Shown here: positions 27,155-41,400 of the stretch, in pieces
How positions within the stretch are numbered: position 1 is the stretch's first letter
How the letters are laid out: every line of letters begins with the position of its first letter
Source of the DNA: Callaeas wilsoni
Lineage: Eukaryota; Chordata; Aves; Passeriformes; Callaeidae
Assembly (NCBI GenBank): GCA_013398955.1
Contig: VWPU01001271.1
Location: 43,501-107,500, forward strand
Direction of reading: 5' to 3'
Length of the DNA: 64,000 nucleotides
The notes under the pieces: model-generated
Databases searched by the model: none
Told to the model about the DNA's origin: nothing
Seen by the model: the letters and a program-made list of their open reading frames with translations, nothing else
Position numbers and translations under genes: made by a program

Positions 27155-30100
27155 TGCAGGGTAAGTCACAAATGGAGATAAAACTCCCTGTCTCAGCAGC
27201 AGGGTTGCAATGGTGAATGAGAGAACTGGATGGACACAGAGTATTTTTAGCATTTGTTTTACCCCGGTCAAATAAGTGATCTTGTTTACTGGTGGCAATG
27301 ACGCTCACAGCTATTCAATCCCGGCTTGACATTTTCCCTATGGCTTCACCTCTCTTGCTTTTGCATGAGTTGGGTGGTTCTAAAGAATGCAACACTTCGT
27401 GCCCAGAGGTCCTTTTGACATTTTAGAACAATGCATTCATCAGGCTGCTGGTCTCCTGAGGTACAACTGGAGCAGCAGAAAAACTAAGGAACCACAGAAC
27501 CCAGCCCACTCACCCATTCTCCAAGAAATCTCTCCCTATGCCAGCTGACATACTGGTTTCTGGGAAAATAGTCTCAAGCCAAGTAAAAGACTGCATTGCC
27601 TTCAGGGAAGGTGAGTACAGATACTAAATTAGGCCTGGCAGGGTTGCAAAAGTGGGGAGAAATAGAAACAAAGGGGTCAATTGTTTTCATGTCTCTGGTG
27701 TTGCCTACCAGGATAAATATAGCCTCTCTTCTCTTGCCTCCCTCTGTACTCAGGGCTTTGTAAAATGGCCAGAGGATCTGCAGAATCAGGACCCTAATAC
27801 TGCTGCTTCCATAAGCTTTGCCAAATCCTTAATGTCCAGTCCCTTGAATCTTCTTAAAAATGTATTTTTCTAGACCATCTGAAGATGTTTGAGAGCAAAG
27901 GAGATGTGGGCAAGTAAGCAATTCTCTGGTTGTAACCTGTCTGAGTTTGAAGAAATGAGAAGAACAGCAGAATATACTGTCACCTGCCCTTTTTACCCAT
28001 TCCCCACAGCTCACACTATATTCCAGGCGGGTGGCCCTAGCCCAGAGAACCTCACTGTGTGAGGACAAGCAGCCAGAAAAGAATGTGACTGGGAATACTG
28101 AATAAGGCACACATATTTGTGCCCTTTTTTCTGAAACAAATAGTCACTCCAGGCAAGCATGGCAGAACTTAAATGCTGAAGAGGACGCAAAGCTGGACAA
28201 GGTAGAGCTGTGCAGGGGTCCTGACAGCATTTCTTCAAAGCACAAGAGCCCTGTGACAAAAGATAATGGGACATTGGCTCTGACTCCAGAAATAGGTGTT
28301 CAAAGCTGTGAGCTTTAGAGGAGCACAGAGGCAGGGATAAAGGAATCTCAACAAGGGAGCATAAGCGGGGTTAGATAGAAATCTTTGAAAATGATCACAG
28401 GATGCTTATACTTGATAAAGGGGTAAAAGTAACACAAATAAATGTAAGTAAACCACATTAAATCAGTATCCAAAACCAGCTTGGTGGCTGCAGTTGTCTA
28501 CTCTGAGGAAAAACAGTGTGGTTAAAGTGAAATATAACTTGGCTTCTAATAAGAGTACTGGCTGTAGAGGTGGAAAGAAATGGAGAGATCTTTGAGATGA
28601 TGAGAAGGAAAAAGCAGTGGGATTTAGAGACGGGAATGGGTGGATTAACAGAGCAAAAAGGAGCCAAAAATAACAGTGGAGGAATATTGAGAGAGAACAT
28701 TACTGACAGGTGTCTGCTAGTTATAATTATGTATCTCTTCTAATGCCAGTGTTATATTAGACTCTATCTTAACACAGATATTATTTCTGTCTTTGAAGCT
28801 CCTAATCAAAAGAGAAGAAGAAATACTTTCTCTCTTTTACAGGACTTAACAGTCAAGCAATGAATGAAGTACGCTGCAGAGAGAGAAGCTGTAAAAACAG
28901 CAATATGGATACATGTGTATTAATAAAAGATACATGCATATGCATTTCAAATTGCATCTAGAAATGATGCTTGAACTGCTACTTAAGCAGGATTACTCCT
29001 GAAACCATAGCTGGAGCAAGTCTCTAATATCAACTTGAATGAGGAGGAGTAGGCATTTTTCCCCTGATCCAAGCCTACTGGGGCTGCACGGGAAAAGAAG
29101 AGGTGATTTTATGTGAAGCTGGCAAATACTTTTTTTTGTGGGAGACTGCAGTCAGCTTGATTGTTGTATTGTACCAGCAAAATAACTGCAGCTGCAACCA
29201 GCTACAATTAGGTACTTAGTAATGTGTTAACAGGTAGCTATGCACACAAAAATGAAATCCAGTCAAGGCAAGCTGAACTTTGATCCTCAACCTATCTTTT
29301 ACAAAGCAGCACCAAGGGACTATGTTTTTTTCTTAGCAGCTTTCACACTGATACTATCACAACAATTAGTGCTTTTGAGACATGCTGGTGGGATTGACAG
29401 CTGGCTGATGACACAGCACAGCCTGGAGACTGCCATTAGATCATCACTATTGACAGGTTATCTGCTCACTCCTCACTAGTGAAAAGTTATTCTGTCTTTT
29501 GGCAATTGCAACTTACTTTTTTCTTTAATGAAAATACAATTCTGTTTCATTCACACCTAAACTGATAGCACAACTGCCCCCAAAATGTGTTTCACAAGGG
29601 GCAATCCCGATGTTTTACTGCCATCATTACAGACACCCTGCAAATATTTTTAAGGCAAACTTTCTCACCACCATATGGAAAAAAATTGCTGGAAGAGAAT
29701 TTTCATTAATCCTTTTAACTGCTGTGTAAGCTGTGAAAAAGCGAGTGTGTACATACATACGCACAGATGTGTATTTGTCTCCGCGTCAAATTTACAAATC
29801 TAAACTAAGTTGCAGGGAACTAGCGTAAAGACCAGTAACTGTAGTAGAGGGAGAGCATCCTAGCTGAACAGAAGGAGAAGATGAGCACAAGTTACTCAGG
29901 ATTAAAAACAAGCAAACCATTCTGCATGCACCAGATAGTAAGGAATAGTTGCTTTCCCCATATTTGTGTTTCCCAATTGATTGACTGTGCCCAAGAATGT
30001 ACATTCATGGTCTCTCCCAGGTTCTATTTTTCTGTTCTCTTCTACAGAATCTGTAATGTTTAGGAAGGGCTGAATCTCAGCACATAAATTTTCCTGTCTG

Positions 30101-31539
30101 GGAATGTTTTACAGATTATTGTCTTCCACTCAACTGCATTCTCACAAAGTCTAGAAGTACAGCTGTCTTTGAGCCCTCTCTCCTTCTGTGACATGAACAG
30201 ACAGGGAAGACTGACACTCAGACAGACAAGTACTGTGGCCATGTGACTGCTGCATAATGTGGTACCCTGAAGAGACAGGGCTTCATACATACTCTGAGCT
30301 TTCTGACTCTATTAGTAACATAAACCTTTAACAGCATTCTAAATAGATATCATTTAGTTACTTATCACTTTGGGTTAGGTGTGGGGAAGAAAAAACCTCT
30401 GCTGTCCCAGATGCCCCGAGGACTGTCCCTCTATTGCCATCTGCTACAAGTCCCAGCCAGTGCTGAGCAGCCTGGTTGATCCCAGGTGACCCCAGCACTC
30501 CTCCCCATGCCTCACTTCACAGCATAGGGGAAAAAAAATCCCAAACAGAGTATGTTTTTCAGAGACAGCCTGGCTAACATCCTTTGAGCTCACCTGCTGT
30601 AAGACTTAGGATATGAAGTCACCGTTAGCAGGCCAGCATGCAGTGATTTACCAAGCAAGACAAGTGTTAGTTCCTTTTCAAAGTGAGCACTTGGAGTGTC
30701 TTTGCAAGCATTTGGGGCAGGGGCTGCTTTTGGCACATCTCTGTACTGTAATTGCCTGTTATTGTGGTGCTGGTACTGGACTCTACACAAAATTGCAGCA
30801 AATTCCCTGAATGCTAGTTTGGTTTTCCCTACCAATACAGTAAAGGAAGCCAAACCAAGGGCTTCTTCCTGTATGCTCCACAAGGCCTCATGATCACACT
30901 GAGCTCCCAATGGATACCCAGCATCTCACACATGGCTCTGACACCCTGATGAACGAGGCCCTCACAGCAGACTCCTGACTGACCCTCTTGCTTTCCAGGA
31001 CCTCAGAACAGGGCTACCCATGACGGAAGAGCTATCAAAACACTAAAAAGGCAAGAGCCTAAAGCAGCAAAATGTTAAATCAAAACAGGCCATGGGCACT
31101 GGCCTCTGCTATCAGTTATGGACATGAGGCACTGTTTCATAATGATGCCTGGAGTAAAATCCCTTCAGTAGAATGAGACACTTCCTTCTGTGGGGAGTGG
31201 GCAGGGAGCTAGAAAAAGACTAATGACTTTCAAAAGTATTTTAAAAAAAATCTCAATCTATCTATCTATACGGATAAAGAAAAGTCTAATGCTTTCTAAT
31301 TTGGAGAAAACATCTCATGGAAGACAGTAGACAGTAGCTAGGGGCCTCTGACTGATGGCTCTTGGGTCTTCTCTGTACCTTTGATCTGCATTATGAAATG
31401 TTAATGTCCACCACGTCAGGACTTGTTACATAAACATACCCTTTCTCTAACTGCTCAGTCCTGCCCGTTGCAACATCCATTCATATTATCCATTTATATT
31501 TAAATGCTGACTTGGAGCTTATACCCAGAAGCACTGACA

Positions 31540-32470
31540 TTTTTTAACAGGAGCAGCTAAACTAGGGTAAACTGCTAAATATAATTTATTGATGATAAAG
31601 AGCTTGGTTCAGATTAAATTCCAGCAATTTAATAATGAACACATTCACATCCTGCATCCGGAATATGTATATGTATGTGTTTTCCCCTCCTCATTTAACT
31701 GGGAGAAGGGGGTCTCGGAATCTGTGATTTCCTGTTGATTAGACGTGAAGCAACCACAAGCACATATTTTTGATATCTCTATTAACAGACTGTTCATGTC
31801 TAACTGCAAAACTTGGTTGCACTTCTCTCAACATCTTTGCCCAAGACAGACCAGTAAACACAATTCCTCTCTCTATAATTAGCCTTTTCTCTAAGGGCCC
31901 TGAAGTAAGTCTGCATGCCGTAGATTTAATATCCAGTGCTATATCCATATGTGCTGCCCTTGCCTGGTCCCAGAGCATATAAACTCCCCTATTAGCAGCC
32001 TTGACTGCTTAATTATGCAGATTTTTTTTGTACCTGCCTGCCTGTAAAATTACTGTGTCTAACCTTTTTTTTTCTCCCTCCTCTTTGCACCATGCTGGCC
32101 ATTCTAATGAAATCGGCATAGGGGAAAGGGCCTGATTTGCAGTTATGGAGGCTGGATCGTACTGGCAATCTGTCCTTAGTGGGAGTTACAAAAGAAGTCA
32201 AATGCCTTCATCTGGTTCTCCCCTCTCATCCCCAAGGTGATTGAGTTCACTTCCTGATGCTTCCCAAGTTTTCCTCGGGCTGTCCAATCAGCGCATCCAC
32301 CAGGGAGCCCAGCCTAGCTTGCAACAGTCTCCGTATCTAGTTACAGCCCCACCAGGGACAGTCAACTATCCACCCCCAAGCCTTCAGATGAAAACCTTTT
32401 CTAACAAGGCCGCCCAGCGCCAATGAAATAACACACATCTGCATATCCACTGGGTCCCATGTTTCTTGTG
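31540..32470. promoter_or_regulatory. Candidate conserved noncoding / enhancer region
   Basis: A long non-repetitive block. At the left are AATATAATTTATTGATGATA and AATTTAATAATGAAC; in the middle GACTGCTTAATTATGCAG and CATTCTAATGAAATCGGC; at the right two CCAAT-like sites (GTCCAATCAGCGC about 32284, GCGCCAATGAAAT about 32418). It is denser in motif-like words than its flanks. Function and conservation are not tested. Confidence 0.3.
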
Positions 32471-32479
32471 CTCATGGAT

Positions 32480-34330
32480 TATGTATCTTGCAGCCTCTAA
32501 TAAAGAAATGCAGTTCTTTGTTTAATGTTTATCTTGTGCTTGTTAAGCAAATGCTAATGTTGTATCAGAATGCTTTAGTGCTATTTGGGTTTTTGGTGAT
32601 TTACTACAAGGCAATCTGCTGTGAAGTAAATTTAGAGGGGAGGGGGAAGGAAAAAAAAATAACATTCCGGCTTAGAGGGAGTGAGAGAGAGAATGGTTTG
32701 ACAGAGAAGGAGCAAGAGGCAGAGGCAAAGACGAGAGCGCAACAGCTCCCAGTACGACTTCCCTAACCCCCGGCTGACATGCCCACTTCATCACTAGCCT
32801 GTCCGATACCTGGAGGTACAGAATCAGCCCACTATGATTTCCAAAAGGGATGAGATGATAACTTCCCCTTCAGTGATAAGGTAAACAGTGTCCTGAAGGG
32901 TAAACAAAAAATAAAAAAGCCCCTTTTGTTGTCTGCCTTTGTGCCCTTATGGTTAGCACTGTGCTGTGTTATTCACAGACCACAGGGAAGCCCTAGATTT
33001 AATTGTTCATGCCTGGCTCTGCTAGAAATAGGCAAAAGAGAATATGAGGTATTCAGAACCCCTTTCTTCAAATTATTTTTTCTTCCCTCCCCCCTTAGGG
33101 AGAGGAAGAGAGGAGATTTGGAAGCTGATGAACAAATGAATGTCCTCTATTTACCCTTTGGCAAGACAGAATATAGACATCCACAGTGCTAAGTGCTCCT
33201 GTTAAGTCTCCACTCAATTCCTTCAACACTGTTTTGAAAGAAGATGTAAGATCTAGAGTTCTATTTATTTTTCTTCTACAAATGAACCAGGGTCAATAAA
33301 ATGCAGATCTCCAAAAGGAGGAAACTTCAGTGCTAACTAGAAATGCAGCTGCCCACATACCCCTCTTCCACACCACAATGTACTTTTTAGCAACCAGCCT
33401 TTGTCACAAAATCAGTTAATTTTAAGGTCTGCATGAAATAAGGTTGCACAAGGTTCCCCGGGTCAAACCAGAATTACAGCTTAAAACAATTTTGCAGATG
33501 AACAATTCTATACCTTCAACATGAGGGAGGCCCAAAAGATACTGATGGATTTCAGTACGGAGATATCTCGTGGAGGCACAAAGGTGTTGTGCAGTAAGGC
33601 AGTAAACTACTGTTTATTCCCTTTGGACACATATGCATTCTGAGCACATGAATATCCCGTGCTCTACACTCCTGTTCTCTGAGCATACCTTGTACCCTGC
33701 TGTCCAAGAGTGTGACAGTACGTGAATGCATCAAAGTGCTATGCCTACAGATGTATACAATTACTAACTGCAAACACTCAACATTTTAATATCTTACATT
33801 GCTTATTCTGAAAGAGGAAACTGGCACTAGAGTAAGCTGGTGCTCAGTTTTCTGGACTGAGAACAATGGACACTGAAAGTCTTCAATACAAAAAATGGAA
33901 AGTATGAGAAATGATGAGGTGAAATTATGTGAGGTTTTCTGCCTTGTCCCCTTTTTATGTGCCTTGATTTTCATTTCAGCCAGTAAGAGGGACTCCATTT
34001 TTTGAACCCATTCAAACCTCTGTGTTAGCTGCTGAAACTGCTGATAAAATGTGCCTCTTCATAAATACCAGTTGGATATTTTGGTGCTATTTATTTAGAA
34101 GGAGCTGAATTCTCATTTTGAACCTAAAATCTATTATCATCATCAAGTAGATTCATCTAAGATCACATTTGCTCTATTAAAGTGGAGGAATCTCTCTCCT
34201 ATTAGCTAGCACACCACTCTAAGTGGCTTAAGAACACAAGCATCCTGTGTTTGTCTTCCACTGCCTCCTCCTTTCCCTGCTTTTCTTTATCCAAATGGAG
34301 TAAATTTTCATCTAAGTGGTATACTTAATT
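32480..34330. other. Unique intron, nothing recognised
   Basis: A G-rich patch (TAGAGGGGAGGGGGAAGG, 32634-32651) and A-runs are the only notable simple sequence. No repeat family or exon was recognised. Confidence 0.4.
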
Positions 34331-34344
34331 TTTTTGTATTTGGA

Positions 34345-34500
34345 GTATTACTATACAAAGCCATTGTAAGCTCCACACACTCTGCTAATGCGCCATTTAT
34401 TACTAGATACAATTCAAGGTCTTGACTGTAATCTTTTAAAGCCCCTAATGACCTAGGGTTGGGCTGCATTTGAGACTTTCTCTCCATGTAGAGTCCACTA
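34345..34500 (+). mobile_element. Second old CR1/L2-group LINE relic (RT C-terminal region)
   Basis: On the plus strand, codons just before and after 34400 read AIYY-stop-IQFKVLTVIF. A one-base shift then gives FKAPNDLGLGCI, a stop and DFLS. This follows the conserved LINE RT order 'LHwLPi.yRiqFKvL.ltfKalndLgP.YL.d.LS'. The upstream codons also give L-H-T-L-C, as expected for LHWLP. It carries at least two stops and one frameshift and is opposite in strand to the relic at 5942-6510. Confidence 0.58.
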
Positions 34501-35319
34501 AGAAAATTGAGCTCAATAGGAACAGCAAACCTGACAGTGTTCCCATTTAAATCCTTCAGAGCAAGGGAGCTTCTCCATAAGCTAACTGTAGAATCTGTAT
34601 CTGACCTGCTGACTTCAACCAACTCTACACAACGGCATCATCACCATGAACTGGCTGCATGGAAACCCTGTCAGAGACTTCATTTCCCTCCTGCAGTCTC
34701 CATCAAAGCTACCTTTGGTAATCATTACAGCTGAGAACACTGCTCAGTATAAATTAAGAAAGAGGCTCAAGGACACAATGAGTCTGTGGTGTGTATATGC
34801 TTGACCTTAAATACTGGAAATCTTCAACCTCCAGCCTGCCTTTGATAAAGAATGGCCATTATAGATAGAAGGCTTGACCTAGTGACTAGGATTTGTGCAC
34901 AGATCACCTCACTGCAATGGTAAAGTCATCTTCACTAACCAGTCTGTGTTTTTCCAGTTTCCACACCAACAGATTCTTATTAGACACCACTAACGCACGT
35001 GCCACTGATAGCCTGCCGTTCCCCTTGTATAGCTAGCCATGCTTTTTGTCCGTGTGATGTGATAGCAGCAGATACAGAGTGGGAGATGTGAGATGCTCCT
35101 TTGTTACATGCCAGCAATCCTTGTCTTGTTTTCTTTTTAAGCATCTGAGAGTTGTACAGGTATTTTCCAGAAGCATTTAAAAAGCATGTCTTAAAAGTCA
35201 AAATTGACTGCTATGGATATAAGCAGGAAAACTGCATAGGTATCAAACCATAGTAGTGATGAACCTATATCCTAAATACCCCTAAGTACCTGCTTGTTTA
35301 TTTTGTCTTGACAGATCAT

Positions 35320-35430
35320 ATCATAGAATCACTGAAAATAGAGTTGGAAGGGACCTTAAAAGGTCACCTAGAGCATCCCCCTGCCTTAAGGCAGGATCAG
35401 CTATGCTGTACAATCCAGATGACCTCAAAC
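35320..35430 (-). mobile_element. CR1 LINE 3'-end fragment (reverse)
   Basis: Begins with the reverse-complement CR1 tail ATCATAGAATCACTGAAAA, then GAGTTGGAAGGGACCTTAAA, GGTCACCTAGAGCATCCCCC and CTGCCTTAAGGCAGGATCAG. The last part follows the CR1 subfamily with 'cctgcc..aagcaggatc' rather than the 'ccatgggcaggg' form seen at 6860-7003. Confidence 0.9.
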
Positions 35431-35449
35431 TAACGAAGCAGAAAGGATG

Positions 35450-38400
35450 ATGGCTAAAATGCCAGTGGATTAAGCCCAGTTCTGAATGTATTGATTACAA
35501 GGAAAAGAGCATTTGAAATCTGCTGTAACTGTGCAAGAGTCAAGAAAAACAGGTGGTTAACAAGCTGGTTAATCCAGGTTGTTTGCTGCAGGTGATGGAG
35601 TCAAGTGTTTCTGACTGTGAAGAATTATTTTCAGGATCTAGTAAGATCCAGACAGGTTTCTTGTGGCTGTGCAAGCTCTAAAGGATATATAGGGGTGTTT
35701 GATAGCTACCTGTCAGAGTCAATTTGCAAGAGTCACCATGAAGTCTTGAGTAATAATCTCTAAGAATAATGAGCCTTTTCTGCTTGAATTTCAGCCTGTG
35801 ATGTTTCCTGAATTTCTGGAAGTGACAAGGCACACACAATAAAGCCTAAGAGTCAAATCCAAGTGTCTCCTACGTAAAGAACTGCTGCTCTCTCAATGTA
35901 AGATACCAATGACCTAAATATGACAGAGAAGAGGGAGTTTGGGTCCAAAACTTCCTACCTTTGACATTTACCTTCAATTCTGGGACATTATTGAGGGAGG
36001 CTTCATGGGGTGATTCCCCCCCACCCCTGACCCAATAGGTCACAAAGGTCTTCACAGCAAAAAATAGGTCTTCACAGTAAGATTCTGCTCTATCATCAGT
36101 GATGTCAAGGTGCAAAGGGAGAACCAGAAGACATGTAAGAAAAGCAACATGAATCATAGCACTTTCAGGTACCAGGGTAGACAGATCTGTAAACCTCCAT
36201 CTCTTCTGATTTGAACTGGGAAAAGTATTTTACCTAAGCATCTCATAGGTCCTGATGAACAGGTCAGAGATGCCTGGCTAGAGCTCCACCCAGATAAACC
36301 AGGATAATTCTGCACTGTAACAAGAAAAAATACGTGGAAGGACATTGGGAAATAATTATTAAGGCTTACCTTCTAAACTGTTTATTTGGAGAATAATTGT
36401 CTGTATAAGCTATTTGGGTAATAGTGATCACTAAGAGCTCTTCTCATCACTTTTGCTTAGCAGGAAGACTTATATTTTCACAAGCATTTGAGCTAATGGA
36501 GATGCTATCTGCCTTCGCCCCTGGAGGTAAGATATTTGCATCTATGGGGCTTTCACTGCAGGCCCACACAGTAACTGCAGGTACTGTAGACCATAATCCT
36601 TGAAGAACTACAGTGTCTGACTACTGATTTCTAGGTAAAATTCATCATGTTGGTTTTAAGTTTTAAAGCCCTAGCTGGTTTGAACTGAGAGATGGTATTT
36701 TTCTTCATAGAAAAGGCGATAACTGTGGTCAGAAATGCTCAACTCACCAGCACTATTCTAGCACAACCAGGCAAATACTAATGCCAGGAGGTTTTGTTTA
36801 GGGATTTGTAGATTTAGACTTTGTTATCCAAAAGAGTTCAACAGGACTGGAATCTGGATGCTTTCAGAAATGGCCTTCTGCAAGAAGCTGGTTGGCAATT
36901 AGAGGGGTTCATGTAGAAGGTCTGCAGGACAAGCCTCCAACTGGGTAACATTCTGGAACTGGGAAAGGTTTATGTGGTTTTGTGAAATATTTAGTAAATT
37001 CTATTCTACTTTTGTGCCATGAAACATGAGAGCAGCACAAAATCAGTTAATTAAAATTGAAATAGTGATGTCAAATTTCAGAATGGCAGAGCAGCTTCAC
37101 AGGAAGAAATCCTCCCTTACCCACCTCACTCACATTTACAGCACTGAGGAATCAGCAGATTGCATGACAAGATTCTCCTTGAAGGTTTCTGAAGTGACAG
37201 AGATAGTCTGTAGGGTGGAGTAAAGTGAATTGTGCAATGTAAAGGAGAAAACACAATTACTGACCAATCACCTCAAACACAAGATACCAGAACTCAACAA
37301 TGCAGTGTAAAAGCTGGTTAATGATGGTGTTGGAACCCCTTTGGTCATGCTGACAGCTTCAGAAATGATGAGACAGTATGTATCAGCACCGTTTGTATGA
37401 ATGTTAATGTCTCTGTGCATATATTTATGAACGCATCTTCTCTGCTGTCCCAGTTGTTGGCAGATTCTTGGAGTACCTGAATGGGATGGGTGGTCTGTGG
37501 AGTGTGCCAAAGTGCAGTAGGAGGTACAACATTGTTAGGAGGTGATATTGGGTGGCCCATCACAGGTGCTCCAAAAGGAGAAATGAGAACAGCTGCAAAC
37601 CCTAGGCCACAGTGTTGGAAGCAGAATTTTCTGATGGTACATTGCAGCGAATGCAACTTCTTTCAGCTGTGTAAGATGTGTCAGAGAATGGCAATCAACA
37701 TTGTGACAGTTCTTTTGTTTTTAGCTGAATATTTTTTTAGAAAAAATACAAGCTTACTGCATTATTTGAACTCCTCTCAGTCTTAATATACATGCTCTCC
37801 CATGCATTTTTCTTCTGGTCTCTGATGGGTCAGTCTTGAGGGTTTTTTTTAAATTTAAAAGCCCTATCAAATAAGGGGTTTTTTTCCCCTTTCTTCTAAC
37901 AGCTAATATTGGGGTTGAGGGCCAAACAATATAATGATGCAGTATTACTTGCATTATTCCTGAAGCTATTTGATTTTGACAAGCCCACATTTGGTAATTA
38001 ACATGAGAATGCCCCCTTGGGCTGTTCTCCTGTTAGCTAAAATATCTTATAAATTACTGTAATAAAAGGAAAAAGTGAACACACTGCCTGTCAATGTTTC
38101 AACTTATCTAGCAGGAAGAGAAGACAATGCCATGATCTGGAAACACGCACACGCCAAATGGATGCATAAATTACACTGTCTATGCCCATCTGAACCAGTC
38201 ACCTGTCTGTCAGTGAAAAATACACACACAATAGTGTGTAGGAAAAGTGCACTACAATTTGTATGGTATTTCTGTAGATATGGAACAGCATCTCTCCCAG
38301 TCCACTGAGGTATTTTGAGCCCATTACCAGACAGAATAAACTGGTAATTTTTTTTGGTAGAAGTGGTCACCAGTGTGGAGTGTGTCAGATGGCAGGATTC

Positions 38401-41400
38401 ACCTCTTCACCCGTTCTGTTAGAGGTCGTGTCCATGGGGCTGCCTATACTTGGTGCCATTGGAAATCCTGCTCCAAATAGTCTGAATGCCTCGTGTCTAC
38501 TGCCAGTTTTGCAAATACACCCTTCTGGGTGCTTTGAACTCAGAGACCGACAGCCCAGCAGCTAGACTTACACGGCAATTTCTGCTGTCCTGTCATCTGT
38601 GGTATAATAACATCCTGCAGCAAACATAAAAATCCACTGCTAACATCAAATGTATTCAAAACTGGGCACAAATATAAACCACGCAAACACACCCTGCATA
38701 TCCCAATGCAGCAGGCTGAATGCCCTTACACAACCTGTTAAAAATAATGGAATTTGACATGAAAGAAAGTGCCTTGTATAATACTTCCTGGCAGGTACAA
38801 TATTTTCCTTTATTTATGAATGCGGGTGCTGGCAAAAAAAATAGAAATGAGTGAAGGTTTTTTTCTTAGAAACATATTTTATGTTTTTTTCTCTTCTGAT
38901 TGCAAAACTCTTAATGCATAACTGGGGGAGGAAAGAAGTCTATGCTTTATACAGGGCTTGTTTAGCCTGTGTATATGGTTGTGAAACTGGAAGTATAGAG
39001 GATGAACACACCAGAAAAACTGATTCACATGACTAACTTAAAGGGTTTACTTCTTTCCAAAAGAAAGCATTAACTAAAAAGCACCAAACATCCCGAAATA
39101 ATCTCTGTGACAACTTATTTTCTAGGATCATTTGATCAAAGATTTGCCACCTTCACTAATATAAAGTACCAGATTGCTGCAAGAGCAATAGTTTTCGAGT
39201 TCGATCCTTGAGGACCCTTTTTATTTTCCTGTTAAAGGCCTTGCAAAATCAATGCCTATAAATCGTAGACTTATTGATAAAAATTCTGGGGCATGCAACT
39301 GAATGCAGATCAAAAAATGCCTGTGTTTAATCCATTGCAGACATAATTTGCTACTATTGCTGAATTTTAAAAGGATCTGATCCAAAGCAATGTCACGTTC
39401 CCAGCTCTGTGCCATAGCCTACTGACATTCGATCACAAAAATGACTGCGTTTTCCTTGTGACAGCTGGGACACAACGCAAGCCAGCTGATCCAGTTCGTC
39501 CTGTAAAGAGCAGGACAATACAGGAAGCTTGTTTGTCCAAAGCATACTGTGCAATTTTATATATCAGGCTGCAAAGTTATTACATGCAGCCTACTAAAAC
39601 TTACAAATGACCATTTCACCTTTGCTTTTTCTACAGCAGGCAAAAACTTAAGGAACAATTCTCTTCTGGATGAGTTTTCCAATGACTTGATGCTGCAGTC
39701 ACCAGGTCAGAGGTAATGAGGGCTGCACAGCTTACAGTGCCACAGCTCCAGCTTGGTTAGATCAATGGCCTACAATTACCTACAAACAAGGCAGACACCA
39801 ATCAATGGTTTGTTATTTCCTGTACGAGTGGTGCAGGGAAACTTTGCTAGGTCAGGGAAAATCACAGTGGAGGCAACGGCTGCACCTGCTTGCAGTGCCT
39901 GTCATGCCAAAACACCTTATGAGTAACCTTGAAGATCCTGTAATATGGTTAGAGGCCACAGGGACAATCTGGGTTCCTCAGATGAGCCTGGTTTCTCTGG
40001 CCTGGCATCAGGTACAAAGGCTACTCTGCCATTATAAGTTGGAAAACCTAAAGGATGCTAATGAATAAAAAGAACCTAGTTCAAACCTCAGAATGTAAAA
40101 TTCCAAACCAGGGCACATCATGGCACCACAGCACAGCCTAGATCTCAAGTTTTATTTTTACAGCTATCATGGCATTAAAAACTGCAATATGAGCCAAATG
40201 CATTCCCACAGATTCATTTATTTTTGAGGGATGTCAAAGGTGCCAGATTGATAGTCCTGGCGAGCAACATTTTCAATTTCTCTGCACTCCAGGCACAGCA
40301 CAGGCAGCAGCAGTGCTAGCCTCCTGCCCATGCTTCCCATCCAAGCCTCCGCTGTCCGGAGAGGGACCACCTAGATGTAGTACAGAGCTATCTCCGTATT
40401 ACCTAGAGCTATTTCTGTGCAGTCAGCCTGTGTCCTCACTGCTGTGCTACAGTCAATGAAAGCACCACCCACGGCAGATGTGTTTTTGTGAGGAACATTT
40501 GTCTACCGAAAACTGGAATGGGAACGAGACTCATTTGTGCGCAAGTCATCAAATGTCTAGGAGGTCTTAACAGCTGTGCTCACACTACCAAGGTGGTATG
40601 ACCTGGCAGCAGTAACCTTAATGTTCTCGTCCCTCATTACTAGTGTTGTTTAGCACAGACAATGCCCTACCTTTGTATAAAGACACCAAAAACAGGCAGT
40701 CTTCAACACAATTCCACCAGTTTTCTCAAACACCCCAGTTACACTCGTTACCTTTCCTGCTCACACGTATGCCTGCTCCCTACCTTTTCAGTGATGTTTC
40801 TCATGCTGAAAATGCCAAGGGATTAGCTAGGAACAGCTCCTCTCTACAGAGCTATCACTCCAATTTTAAAATAAGAAAGAAAATAAAAGGCAAGGAAAAT
40901 GGTTAGAAAATGCCACTTGATCAAATACGCACATAACTAAGCTGACATAAACATGCCTCCTTTTCCTGTAATACTTTTTTAAAAGTAGAGGAGCAGAGCA
41001 GGAGTCCTGCTGGATTTCCCTTAGCAACCTGACAGGAGCCCACAAGGTCAGCTAGCAGGAAGCGTAGAAAATTATACAGTGGGGAATTATCAGCTAAATT
41101 ATTTCACTATACTCAGGATTTTTACTGTTCCTCCCAAGACGGTGGCCTCTTGCTACTTGCAATAGAAGCAAGAATAAAAGGACAGAAATGACAAAAGAAA
41201 TCTTAAAAAAAAAAAAATGCATGTTTTATGTGCTTCCTGAAGACGGTGACTTTAATGCCCAACTCATTTTTTGTTGTTGATTTTAGATCAAAGACCTGAT
41301 CCATAGCTGCAGCTAACATGAATGAAAGAGGCTGCGTCTGTGTGCAAGCAGCTGCATGTACCCACACAGGTGCATGAAGGTGACTTAAAATTCACCTTTC

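Larger units (their letters stand above)
22710..31500. other. Unique intron, nothing recognised apart from simple sequence
   Basis: No exon or transposon was recognised. Simple-sequence patches are a 17-base T-run at 25127-25143 and a TTTA-rich stretch at 27107-27154. All ORFs in this interval are under about 110 codons, overlap on opposite strands and lack domains. Confidence 0.4.

Noticed and set aside
39160..39215. GTTCGATCC word resembling a tRNA B-box
   Set aside because: No A-box at the right distance and no cloverleaf could be drawn.
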